From Trametopsis cervina (Eukaryota; Basidiomycota; Agaricomycetes; Polyporales; Irpicaceae), in contig MU278348.1 in assembly GCA_022385755.1 (NCBI GenBank), forward strand, positions 903,035 to 967,034: 64,000 bases of DNA. Reading direction: 5' to 3'. Positions 34,574 through 46,820 of the stretch are shown here, piece after piece (the stretch's first letter is position 1; the number at the start of each line of letters is the position of its first letter). The notes under the pieces are model-generated. The model was given only the letters and a program-made list of their open reading frames with translations, made no database searches and had not been told where the DNA came from. The translations under genes were made by a program, and so were the position numbers.

Positions 34574-35943
34574 CTATGTGGCTGTAGAAAGCGCTTCAGC
34601 TTTACGAGTCTGTCGTCGAGCTCGTGTTTGAGACCTCCTCTCTGCTTCTCGGACGCGTTTCTGCTCGGCCTTCTTGTCCATGAATTGATGACCAACATCA
34701 ACGAACTGAATGTTGGCACGGCCCTCACGTTCAACAACGTGCACTTTGACGGACTTAGATGAAGCACGACGCTGCACAGTCCGCTGTTTGAGTGTTTCCA
34801 AAATTTCGGGAATAACGGGGTCCTACAAGAACGAGGGTCAGCGTACCGAAGAGTTAGCGAAACAAATACACATACGGTGTTCTCAGCAGTCGGTTCCCAG
34901 AACATGCGTTGATAGCGATTCCGAGCAGCGTTATTAGCATTGTCGTCGGCTTGTTCGTCAGCGGCAATGGCATCGTCAACTAACTCGCTGCTCGTTCGGC
35001 CAATTGTTTCATCCATGACTGCCAATAGCTCTTCCATACCAGCTTGGAAGCCTGTTTGCAGCGTCTTACCCTGCAGTATAGATATTCATGAGTAACACAT
35101 CCAATATGACACAACGGAGAGTAAGATGGGGTTGAAAAGATGATAACCATAACGCTGGGCGATGTAAGACACCACAGCCATCTCTCGGTTTCGCGAATGA
35201 TAATGATATTCTCATCAAGCCAGGATACTGACGAAGACATCTACGAATGAAACTCACCTCCTAGAATAGCGCGAGATACAACAAAGCTGAGGTCAGTCCT
35301 ATTACACGTACAAGAAGCCAATATGTACCTGAGAAGGATAGTGGTTAGTAATTGCTTCAGCGTCATTAAGTCATACGAAGAAGGTTCAGAAAGCCATGCA
35401 TGTTAAATATTTTTAACCATGTTTGATGTCTTAAAGACTAATCGATTTAAACTCATCACGAAGTACGCTAAAAGCGTACTGGTAGAACAAGAGGCGCGCT
35501 ACACACCTGTTTCCAATGCTGCTCGAGACCCTTCAGTCTCAAAATCGCGTCGACACGCTTGATGCTGAGGTTATACTGCGAAGAGAGAATCCGCACGTCG
35601 TTCTTGACCGGATCCTGCATGTACTTCTGATATACGACATTCTTGAGCGCGTTCGAGATAGGAGGACTCGGCTTAAAGGTCGGGTTCAGAGGAAACGGCT
35701 GGCAGTATAGTGGTTAACTGAAATACAAGCTCACTACCGATAACACCGACTTACATGGTCACCACCCAACCAGTTCTTCGGTCGCGGGTGCTTGTACTGC
35801 ATGCCCCTGCCGTCTCGCCATGATTTGTATTCCTTATACTGTTCAGCGGTCGTCACTTTTGTGGATGCCAGACGGCGAGCACCCGATGCACCAAGACATG
35901 AGAGGGTGGTAGATGTGGAGGGGGTGCGCACAAGAGCCAACAT
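34574..35943 (-). CDS. MRPS35: Mitochondrial small-subunit ribosomal protein mS45 (Mrps35/Bot1 family)
   Basis: Four exons give about 277 residues. The N-terminus (MLALVRTPSTSTTLSCLGASGARRLAS) is a mitochondrial presequence. The conserved core of the Bot1p/mS45 family (Pfam PF12298) follows: YKHPRPKNWLGGDHPFPLNPTFKPSPPIS, ILSSQYNLSIKRVDAILRLKGLEQHWKQ and GKTLQTGFQAGMEELLAVMDE. The C-terminus is very basic and helical (KKAEQKRVREAERRSQTRARRQTRKAE), fitting rRNA contact. The intron between HWKQ and GKTLQ is 436 bases (35071-35506), far longer than the usual 50-60 here, and holds the snoRNA candidate described separately. ATG 35943 is chosen because it opens the presequence. It shares a 126-base promoter gap with the methyltransferase gene. 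Confidence 0.85.
35386..35459 (-). ncRNA. Candidate intronic C/D-box snoRNA
   Basis: Read on the minus strand, a perfect C box GTGATGA (35453-35459) and a D box CTGA (35386-35389) are 74 bases apart end to end. Just 5' of the D box lies ACATGCATGGCTT (35391-35403). This is fully complementary over 13 bases to the conserved 18S rRNA 5'-domain segment AAGCCAUGCAUGU. By the D-box-plus-five rule the guided nucleotide would be the first C of that segment. The element sits inside the mS45 intron, the usual place for fungal intronic snoRNAs. A strong terminal stem directly next to the boxes is not visible, and no clear C'/D' pair was found. Confidence 0.5.
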
Positions 35944-36069
35944 TACGGCGACGTGGACAGGCAATTTTTCGCGACAATTCTCAGTTGTGATCACGTGGTA
36001 TGGTTTAGGGCAGGTCAGTCGGTGCGGACCGAGATCCGCGCGAGCACCCTCCAAGCTTGACAACTGATA
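35944..36069. promoter_or_regulatory. Short bidirectional promoter (mS45 / EFM3-like)
   Basis: Start codons of divergent genes are 126 bases apart. No TATA box seen. Confidence 0.45.
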
Positions 36070-37480
36070 ATGACCGCACGAAGGACCACAATGGACTTGC
36101 AGGACCTGCCTCAGAGTCTCATCGACGTGCTAAGGGGATATGCTGTTCTGTGCCCGACTAAATATCTGAACTTTGAAGCAGGTCTGGATTTTGCACAAGT
36201 TCACGAGTTTCTCGTGAACCGTCTTCTGTGTAATCCTCACTTTATGAAATATCCTCCTTCATCTGAATACCAACGGATATTTTGGAAATGGGCCGTCTCA
36301 TGCCTGGAGAATTTGCAGCTCTCGGAGGTATGCGTGTTCGTTTACTTGCAAATAATATGCGCAATTGACAAAGGGCACACTAGGACGATGAGATTGACGC
36401 ACGGCTGTACGAACACAGTATATCACTCCTGCAGGCAACTGCATCTCCGTATGTCTGCAGCTTGGCAGAGAAACTGGTTTGACTGAACACCGACAAGCTC
36501 TCAAGCCGTCGGGGCAGCACCTCCAGCGCCGTCATATTTCACGTACATGTGGTCTACTGGATCCAGCATCAAGTATGAAACAGCCACGCTCTTAGAGTCA
36601 CGGACAACTATCGAGAGCGGTACCACAGGTATGAAAACGTGGCGAGCCAGCTTAGTGCTAGCTCAATACCTACTACAACACGGTGGTGCGTGGTTTTTCA
36701 CCCCTCGTTTCTTCCCGCTGCGCAACTAACATGGGTATTCCTTCGTCAGGTATTGTAAGAGGGAAGTCAATCCTAGAGCTTGGTTGCGGCGTGGGCTTTC
36801 TTGGCCTAGTGCTCTCAGCGATACAGCTCTCCGACCCAACTCCCACGTCCACAAATCCCATCACTCTAACGGATCTCAACCCAGGTGTTCTGGCGAGATG
36901 CGAAGAAAATCTAGCGTTGTCTTGTAGTACGTTGTCATCTGCACAAGTACTCCTTGAACTAACTGTGTTCCCGCCAGATGCTTCCTCGACGCACCCTTCG
37001 CTACACACCCAACAATTGGACTGGACAGATGCCCTTCAACCAACTCGACGCCCGCATCTGGAGGAATTTCTGAGCACAGAATCAGCCGAGCTGGTCGTTG
37101 GGGCTGATGTAGTGCGTACATCTGCCCCTCTTTCAATGATCTGCGCGAAATTCATCCAGCATTGCAGGTTTTCGATCCGAGCATCATACCCGCTCTCGTG
37201 GAGACTTTGAGCTTAGCTCTTTCGACCCGAGATCGAAGCATTGGTCTCATTGCGCTGACAGTGCGTAATGAAGATACGGTAGCAGAATTCTTGAACGCCG
37301 CAAGTGTGTATTGCGCCATTGACCGTGATGCGTGGAATCTGACACAGCGCAGAGAGATCACTTACAGTGGAAGATGTACCCTTTGCACACGACGAAGCGG
37401 CGTTTTGGGGAATCGCAGAATCTACAATTTCAGACAGAGATCAGACAGTACGCATATTCAAATTCCAAAATACAGGTTGA
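36070..37480 (+). CDS. EFM3: Protein-lysine methyltransferase EFM3/FAM86-like
   Basis: A seven-beta-strand methyltransferase of METTL21/FAM86 type. The N-terminal helical FAM86 region is GLDFAQVHEFLVNRLLCNPHFMKYPPSSEYQRIFWKW. Then follow YTWxS-like ESRTTIESGTTGMKTWRASLVLAQYLLQHG, the SAM motif I KSILELGCGVGFLGLVLSA, LTDLNPGVLARCEENL, and GADVVFDPSIIPALVETL with the post-motif VVxDP. In yeast and human this family methylates a lysine of elongation factor 2. The last exon is joined by ATG split across the intron (NAAMEDVPFAHDEAAFWGIAEST) and ends IFKFQNTG with TGA at 37478. Several introns. ATG 36070 or 36091 (MDLQDLPQ) are both possible. Confidence 0.83.
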
Positions 37481-37600
37481 GCTATTACTACATATGAGAG
37501 GCATTATTATATCGTGAGAGGAAAGATGTCCGAGTCTAAGATGCAACAGAGCACGAAAACAAAACAATAGATGGGACCGAATCGTCTTCTACGATATCAT

Positions 37601-38979
37601 CTAACCATACACACTCTGCTGCTTGATGGTGCCGCACGAGCGACAGGACCAAAACGTATGTGGCATCGCTCCTTCTCCGCACACCATGCACGTCCAGCCT
37701 TGCTCTGGACTAGAGGCGAGAGGGCGGACCCACGCGCATGCTGCGCATTGCAAAGTGAGAGGCTCGTTCACCAGGGTGCATCTAGGACACTCCCACGATT
37801 CCTTTGCACGCCAGGTGCCATGGGAATCTGAAGAGGCAGTGAGCACCATGGGCGAAGGCGGCGGCGTCTTCTGACGCGGGAGCGGAGTGGTCCGGATCCT
37901 GGAGGACGGCCGTTTGGGTTGGTATCCTGGGGACGAACCTCTGGGGCTCGGACTGGCTGGTGTGGCGGAGCGAGATTTCCTAGACCTCTCGACGGCGACT
38001 TTGGTGTTCTCGCCAGTGGATAGCTTCTCATCGACGATGAGAACCTCTGTGTCGGAATCCCCGGTGAGGTCTATGATATGGTCTTGTACACTTTCACGAG
38101 CAGCTTTGTCAGCCTCGTGTTGAGCGATATCCCCTGATGCACAGGCCTTCTCGTCGCGGATACGACGCTCTGCAGCCTGGTTCAAATCAGTCTCAGTATA
38201 CTTCTATATGTGGTGAAATGAACTGATGTACCTGCACGGCGGCTTCGCGCGGCGATAGACTTCGGCTGACGACAGCCCCACCAAGTCGACGAGCACCTCC
38301 TAGCATACTCCCTACCTGCCTCCTCTTCTCGGCGGCTTGTAGAGCGCGTTCACGCGCGATGTGTGGGGGGATGTTGTGGGAAACGAACTGGCCCAGTCTC
38401 TGTCCCTTGGAGTGGAAGCCGTCGCCGTCGTACCCTGATTGTTTCAGTGCATCATATTCATCCTCGAGCTCTGACAAGAACTTGTAGAATTTCTCGTCAT
38501 GGGGCCCGTGGACATTGTGCGTGAGCTGTTCGCAAACGATGAGGTCGGATGTCGGGAGTGGCTGAATCACCTGTGCTTACCTCATGGAGCATGGTACGAA
38601 TGACACTGTCCTCGTCAAAGAATGTGTCCGGTGCATGAGCTGGTCTGAGTCGCACAAGGATCTGCTCTCCCCCGTTCACGTCTGCGAGGTTGCGTCAACT
38701 ATGTCAATGGGCCGAACGCCGGTGATTGTCAAAGAGCAGACTCACTGAGGCCTACAAAGGCAGGACGTAGCACCATCGTTGCATAGATATACTATGATTC
38801 AGCTTACCTAGCAGGTTTGGGCTGTCTGGAAAGAATTCAGACAGCGTAGGGAGCACCCATTTGTGCTTCTTCATGATAGGTTTGACGAGGGATGCGACCC
38901 TCTGTAACATCGGCAACGCTTTCTCGGCATGTGGGCGGTCCTTGAGATGAGTGTAAGATTTGACCAACGTATCAGCCAT
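37601..38979 (-). CDS. WSS1: WSS1/SPRTN-like DNA-protein crosslink metalloprotease
   Basis: Four exons, about 380 residues. The WLM domain begins MADTLVKSYTHLKDRPHAEKAL and has the active site MLHELTHNVHGPHDEKFY (H-E-x-x-H and a third His), split by an intron after HE. SKGQRLG follows. The C-terminal half has an NLS-like region, a SUMO-interacting core IIDLTGDSD at about 38070, a second hydrophobic-acidic EVLIVDE, and two RanBP2-type zinc fingers (WECPRCTLVNEPLTLQCAAC; WTCMVCGEGAMPHTFWSCRSC). Wss1 cleaves proteins covalently trapped on DNA, is recruited by SUMO and works with Cdc48. The start at 38979 is chosen because family proteins begin close to the WLM fold; an upstream in-frame extension exists. 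Confidence 0.92.
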
Positions 38980-39658
38980 TGGTGAGGGTAGAATAGCTAT
39001 GGGGTGGTGTGAGTGGCGGTTAGAGAGCCACCTCCGGCTCCTAAGAGCGAATAAATGGGAAAGCACCCCACAGCCACAGACGCGTCAGTCGTACGCGTAT
39101 GCAGCATGCACATGACTAAGCAGCTCATGTTACGCTGCTGGGTCGTGCTGGAAACCACCAGGCTCCCTCTAGCGTTCGGCGGAGCATGCGGAAGGATGGG
39201 TCGCTTCAAGATATGGGCGTGTGTTATGCCCATGGTGAAAGGCTCCTCGGACCTGCAGGCAATGCGCATGCTACCGTATCGTAAATATGCGGACAGGGAC
39301 GACCGCGTCACTCGGCGATGCTCGTAGGTAGTTCTGGTATAGTCCAGACTGTTCATAATTTTGGACCGGTTGATGTGCTGTGCGCCCTCGGGTCGCGGCG
39401 GGCCCGGCGCACGGTGGCGGAAGTGTTAATGCACGCAAACTCCCCCGCGTACAGCGCCACCCTCTTTGAAGATACATTTCGTATAGCGTGATGGAGCTCG
39501 AGCTGCTGGTGCATAAGCTGACAGAAATTGCGCCATGTGATGTAGCCAATATGTACAAGAATGATCACTGCAAAATATCATGACATACATGCGTCTTTTA
39601 TACATACACGGGCGAGAATCTAAGAACACCAATGCCCGACGGAAAAGGCAACTGGGAC
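38980..39658. other. Intergenic, about 680 bases
   Basis: Upstream of WSS1 and downstream of the xylanase. Nothing recognised. Confidence 0.5.
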
Positions 39659-41579
<1,921 letters not shown>

Positions 41580-43902
41580 CTATCGGACATGCGCAGCCTT
41601 TGGGTCCGACTTGCGACCCGCGAAGGCACGTATCCGCCGAACGGGGATGACTGCGTCCTTGGGCACGGAAACGTTCATGCTCATGCCGAGGCCAGAAGGC
41701 GGGCGATTGCGTATTGACAGATCCTTCCTGCTGAACATAGGCCTTTGCGGAGAAGCAGGTTCCTCCTCGAGATTCACGCCAGGGTAGTTCTGCGGCCAAT
41801 TCATGCGCTGTCGTCTGAAGCTACGGTGCACGGTAAGCGAGAGCAGAGAGGCGTTCATCATACAGCAACGTACTTTTCATAATCGAACAGGAGTTCCTCA
41901 AACTCTTCATCAGAGACCAGCGGCTCGCCGTCCTCGGAGCGCTGCTGCTCGATATAACGGCCCAGAGCATCCTTACAGCCGAGCAGGAGATGTATGTTGT
42001 GGCAGGCATGCATCTCCAGCGCGTCGGGATCGCAGGGCATGAAGCTATCCGGCAGAACGATGAAGCCCGGAGGCTGGTACCGTCCTCGGTTTCCGGCCTC
42101 GAGTTGCAACAGCTGCGCCGCCTTCGGTGCAACGAAAGCCGGAGGGCTGAAGTCGGTTACGTTGTTATCTAATGAGTGTCTGCCTTTCCGCCCCTTTGTA
42201 GTCATGTCGGAGGCGGAAGGAGTGCTGGGCCCGTCGTCCGACACAGTCCTGAAGCCCAGATCCTTCTTCGGAATGACGACTTCTTTCGTCTTTACCGTGA
42301 CTCCGTCAAATGCTTTGAGTATCTCGTCTTCGAGAAACTGATGCGGAGTGGGCGAGACGTTGTACTCGTACAACAACATGTTTTGGAAAACGGTCTCCAT
42401 AGTCCGCGTCGCGATTGACCGTTGCCGGTGGTCCGACACATCAGCGGGAATGGATAACCTGGAGCCACTAGCTGTCGGGTTCACAGCTTTGGATTGCCTT
42501 CGTGGTGACGCTGTAGGGGCGCCATCCTGTGGGTGAGCAACGCGCGCGGCACCTCCGTCTGGGCTATGCGTGCGCTCATGGCTTGCTGAAGGCGCAGGTT
42601 GGATGCTGGGAAAGAAAACTTCATCATCGACAATCTCGACAATCCCTCCTGGTCTCAGCACCCGCTTTACCTCCTTCAATACATGAGACCAGCGATCTTG
42701 TGGTATGGCGAGCGTCAAGTTCGCCATACGCACAAGATCAAAAGACTTGGCCGGAAATGGCAGACCTTGCTTCAGACTGTGCGCACGTTAGTTAGTCAGC
42801 GCGACGAGGACAAGCTCTCATCCGGCACTCACAAGTTGCCTTTCACCCATATTAGTCGTTGTTGAGTCTCGGGGTCTAGCGCCTTTCTCAGCGGCCTGCC
42901 GAGATCAACGATGTCAAAAGCAGTGACTACGGTGCCAGCCGCCTTCCACACGATGGCGGCCTCCGCGGCCCAGTACCCCTCCCCGCACCCCAAATCGAGA
43001 ACGTCGCGTGGCGGGCTGTCACCAAAGTCGTGGAACGTGGGAGAGCCGAAGGGCGCGAGAAAATGTTGGAGCTCGTATGTGTAATAGTCGCTGCGGCGGC
43101 TTCGGTCAGTGCGAAAATATCACAAATCTCCGAGCACTCACTTGTGCAGCGCAACAGACGAGTATGCCTGCATGTATGGTACTTCTTCCTTGGGAAAGCG
43201 ATGATGGGGGAGGGTTAATCTTCGATTGATGAATTGTGAGAGGTCGAGCAGCATCTCTCGTCTCTCCTGGTACTCTCGTCGTTCCACCTCTTTCTTCTTT
43301 TCCTCCTCCGGGTCAAGGTCCAAGAAAGAGTCTGGGGCAATAACATGCACTCCGCTGCGTGGTGTAGGGGGTAAAGAACTCTCGGAATGCGTCGAATCGC
43401 CAGATGAAAGGCCAGGGCTGGGTAGTGGCGCCTCCTGTGATTTGCGCTTGGGCCGTAACAGCGTATTCAAAGTACGGCCAACGGCATGGCTCCGCGGGTG
43501 CGACCAGTTGTGGGTTTCATGAGAGGACAAAGCATCCGGAATATCAAGCTCCAGCGACACCTTCCGTTTGATGGTGTCCATAGTGGAGGCGGCCAGAAAC
43601 TTCGGGCCAGCCATCGAAAAGCGTGAGGGCTCTCTCATGTCCAGAAACGAGGTCGGCCGGGGAATTGAGGAACGTCGAAGACGTCGTGTAGGTGCTGCAG
43701 GTACTGAGAGACGCCGCTCGTCCAGTCTGTCTCTGTATATATGAGAGGATAAACGTGTTCGGCGAGAGACAAAGCGACAATGGGTGCAAAGACTTGTCGG
43801 CCTCGTGTACGACTTGCAAGAGTGGACAAAGGAAGGAGCAGGGTCGGAGGAGGATGACGGGGATTCGGCGGCTGACCGCCGCGTTGCTGCTTTAGAAGTC
43901 AT
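41580..43902 (-). CDS. SAM-dependent methyltransferase with long disordered extensions
   Basis: About four exons, roughly 750 residues. A Ser/Arg/Pro-rich N-terminal 180 residues lead to DLSQFINRRLTLPHHRF and then a Rossmann methyltransferase core: RDVLDLGCGEGYWAAEAAIVW (motif I), TAFDIVDLGRP (acidic strand), PFPAKSFDLVRMANLTLAI and VLKEVKRVLRPGGIVEIVDDE. The core is interrupted by a long low-complexity insertion (about 42390-42600) and followed by a helical C-terminus and a basic tail. The layout is shared with the second methyltransferase at 57819. Similar agaricomycete proteins are uncharacterised, so the substrate is unknown. ATG 43902 opens a continuous frame. Confidence 0.8.
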
Positions 43903-44360
43903 TGTGGCGGTTAGTGTGTCGGCTGGAAGCCGCTGCGAGAGGGTGAGGGGATCAGTTCATGAGTCGAGCAAGATATGAAGTACTTTAAAGGCTGTGAAGA
44001 GGCTGACGGAAAGGGTTACATATAAGAATTCCCATCTGTGCTGTTTTGATTCGACAGATGTTTGATCACTGGTCGGGCGCACGGCTGCCAGAACGGCTTT
44101 TTAACGCCAGTAGCCGTAACTCCCGACCCATATAAGGCTCGTCCTGCTGCCAGAAATGAGAGATAGCAGCCATTGCATTCATATATTGAGCATATAGCTA
44201 CGACATCGCGACACACACCGAACAAGAACACAGTAGCTTGAGTGTGGGGTATGCCCGATGAGCCCCAGCTGGCGAATGTACGCAAGTATACCGAGACACC
44301 CAGGCGCGATAAGCGACGCTTGTCTTTGACATGCCATGGCGAGACATTTCGGCGCGACAT
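43903..44360. other. Intergenic, about 460 bases
   Basis: Lies between the methyltransferase start and the SF3B5 stop. No gene recognised. Confidence 0.5.
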
Positions 44361-44910
44361 CTAGTCGTCTTTGGCCGGAGGAGGGCCACAAGGCTGCAGC
44401 ATACGCTAAAAGGATCGAAAGTCAGCGGGCCATGCAAAGCCGCAAGACTTATAACGCGCACCTCGGTCATCTCGAACTTCACTCGCCCTGTTGCTTCACC
44501 ATCTGCAACTGACAAATAAGACAACAGAGTCGGATGGCCTACAATGGAAGACAGAGTGTCGCGGTGCTGGTGGGTCAGCCACTCGCTTGGAGGCGGGCTC
44601 AGCGTCTAGCACGGATCGAGCGGGACACAACTCACTATTTCGTCAAATCGGCATGTCCTAGAGTGACAGCAGGTATTAGTGAAAGGTTGAAGAAGCAGCA
44701 AATGCGATTGAATTTGAAGGGGGCCGTACCTGTACCGGTATACCTGGCATGCACTACCGAATAGTTGTCAGCGTTGCGGTGCCCGAGAAGAGGCTCTCTG
44801 ACTTACAGTGCTCAAGTTGAGTGTTGGCAGTGTATCTTAGCTCCGAGGACTATGGTAACAGCATGTCAGCATAGTTCCTGTATGGCACTGAGAGATGGTG
44901 GCCGTACCAT
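44361..44910 (-). CDS. SF3B5: Splicing factor 3B subunit 5 (SF3b10)
   Basis: Recognised only after splicing six very short exons: 44910-44908 (ATG alone), 44849-44807, 44753-44730, 44657-44636, 44585-44462 and 44405-44361. All five introns are GT-AG and all phases match. The result is 86 residues, the same length as human SF3B5. It runs MSSELRYTANTQLEHL, HARYTGTGHADLTKYEWLTH, then QHRDTLSSIVGHPTLLSYLS and VKFEMTERMLQPCGPPPAKDD, following the family order RYT..QLEHL..YIGTGHADTTKWEW..NQHRDS..MLQPCGPP. SF3B5 is a core part of U2 snRNP SF3b, which holds the branch-site helix. Divergent from LRP1 with 114 bases between starts. Confidence 0.95.
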
Positions 44911-45024
44911 GGCAAACAAGCTTGTTTACTTGTGTTGTTCGCATGAAGCATCTATGTCTTTGGCGCCGGTAATTCTCTCAGAAACTCATTGCAGCCACAG
45001 CACCTTCGTTCCCTACCACATACT
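44911..45024. promoter_or_regulatory. Short bidirectional promoter (SF3B5 / LRP1)
   Basis: 114 bases between start codons of two divergent RNA-processing genes. No obvious TATA. Confidence 0.45.
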
Positions 45025-46083
45025 ATGGCGGCAAACATCAATAAGGTGGCTGCGAAGATATCTGCGCTTGACCAATCCCTCGACGAACTGGAAGCGCAAC
45101 TTGAACCCTTGTTCGCACAAACGCTTCCGGAAACTTTGGTCGGCTTGGAAAAGATTCAACAGGCAAAACTGCAAGTGGCTTTACCGTACCTGGTTTATGA
45201 TCTTGTATTTAGTGCGTACAGTGATGCTGAATGATAGCTTTTGCTCAAAATAAGCTACAGTCTACTTGAAGACAAGGGGTATTGATCCCAAGACACATCC
45301 GGTCGTTGCTGAACTTGTAAGAAGGGGGCTTCCATAGAGGACTAAGCTAAAGTTCTGTACAGGATAGAGTACGCCAATACTTCGAGAAGATCAAGAATGC
45401 AGAGAATCCGGCAACGCGTGCGTACATCGGACGCACCAACAGAGGACATAGCTAACCCGTCGTCGTTATAGGGACACTGGTGCTCGACAAGGGCGCAGCA
45501 GGTCGCTTCATCAAGCATGCCATTGCACAAGTCAAGACTGGAAGACCCCCTGGCCAGGATGAAGGCGTGTCAGCACAAGAGAAAGATGTACGCGTACCAG
45601 TGAGGATAACTGAGAAGATGATCGCCCGCGCTCAATACCAGAAGGACCTCGAAGCATTAGGCAGCGAAGAAGAAGAAGAGCTGGAGGTTATAGACGATGC
45701 TAGTGATGGATCTCCGCAGGAGCTACCATCTTCTGTCGACAAAGGCAAAGGAAAGGCCCTTGCAGACGATATATTAGCAGACGTCGCCCAGGCAATAAGC
45801 GGAAATAAGCGTCGAAGACCAGCAGTAGACGCATTTGATGGTAGATACAACCCTACTTTTTTCTTCTGTTATCTTTGAACTTACAGTGCACATAGGCTAC
45901 GGTGACGACGCAGATTCGCCACGGAAGAGCTCGAAGGCGTCGCCAGAGAGGACCGATAGCGCTGCGGAAGTTTCACGCGCAAGCACCCCGCAATCGATAG
46001 GAGACCAAGCTCGGGTCAGGCAGTCCACAAAAAAGGCCAAGCGCAAGCCGAAGCCGAAGCAGCAGAAAGAGCCCAGTGGGTGA
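45025..46083 (+). CDS. LRP1: Exosome cofactor LRP1/Rrp47 (C1D family)
   Basis: Five or so exons, about 255 residues. The Sas10/C1D domain covers the first 150 residues: ALDQSLDELEAQLEPLFAQTL, KIQQAKLQVALPYLVYDLVF, YLKTRGIDPKTHPVVAEL, DRVRQYFEKIKN and LDKGAAGRFIKHAIAQ. Rrp47 binds Rrp6 and helps the nuclear exosome trim snRNA, snoRNA and rRNA precursors. The C-terminus is low-complexity and strongly basic (KKAKRKPKPKQQKEPSG), as in C1D proteins, where it binds structured RNA. ATG 45025 gives MAANINKVAAK directly before the domain. Upstream-divergent with SF3B5. The transposon begins 284 bases past its stop. Confidence 0.9.
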
Positions 46084-46367
46084 ACAGATGCGTCTGTGTC
46101 CCGGGTTCAAGCAACGAGTTAGCACGATCTTAGTTTTGTTTGTCGCATACTTTTCAGAATTGACTGCATGTTTCTTGTCGTCTTGGGCTTGTGAGAACAA
46201 CCATCGTTATCATCGCACAACCCTGTGAAACTCGCAGCGCTCACAAAATAACCCAAGGATACCTTGTGGCATAGATGATGCATGCATTCAATTATTAGTA
46301 GCAGGCGTGGGAAAGCTGATATATGGCGAGCGCTCCTATGGAGCTACCTTACTTTCCCACTTCCGTA
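46084..46367. other. LRP1 3' flank up to the transposon target site
   Basis: No gene. The last two bases (46366-46367, TA) form the left copy of the transposon target duplication. Confidence 0.5.
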
Positions 46368-46391
46368 CTGTCATGAGACGGGTTTTGCAAA
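46368..46391 (+). repeat. Left terminal inverted repeat
   Basis: 24 bases starting CTGTCATGAGACGGG, preceded by TA. Matches the reverse complement of the right end except at base 6 (A versus G). Confidence 0.9.
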
Positions 46392-46820
46392 CAGTTTCAG
46401 TATAAAATCCGTAGCAGACTGTGTACCTACCCAAATATTACGATTTTTTGACCAATAGATACAGAATCGTCTTGTTGATGTATTCCGGATGGTGTGATTG
46501 TTGTATAGTGGGCTAAACAGCGGGCGGAGTGTTGCCGTCGTCGCGAGTCAAGTTTTGCAAAACCTGTCTCTCTTTTTGTCACAGATTGATTCAGATCGTC
46601 ACGCGGCATGTTCAGACTCCACTCGGCTTGTCCTGAAGCGCTCACGCTCACGCTGGCGAAGTGGCATCGACGAAGACGAAAGACTGGCTATTAGTCAAAG
46701 AACACAACTACTACAATTATACCAGTATGTACATGAATATGTTGAATATGATACAAATAAAGATGAAGTAAGCCCTTGAGGCTACAAATGCTAATGGCAT
46801 GCGAATGAATGAGCATGCAT

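Noticed and set aside
35200..35260. Second snoRNA from TTGATGAG in the mS45 intron
   Set aside because: No D box at suitable distance downstream.
35386..35459. Direct orthologue of U27/snR74
   Set aside because: The guide pairs with AAGCCAUGCAUGU, not with the upstream segment holding the known U27/snR74 target adenosine, so the name was not assigned.
44198..44524. 108-codon minus-strand frame starting MSYLSVADGEATGRV
   Set aside because: Its first part is real SF3B5 coding sequence, but the rest is read-through of an intron; the spliced six-exon model replaces it.
46084..46200. Possible tRNA around the gggttcaagc motif
   Set aside because: No acceptor stem, anticodon arm or B-box partner at proper spacing.
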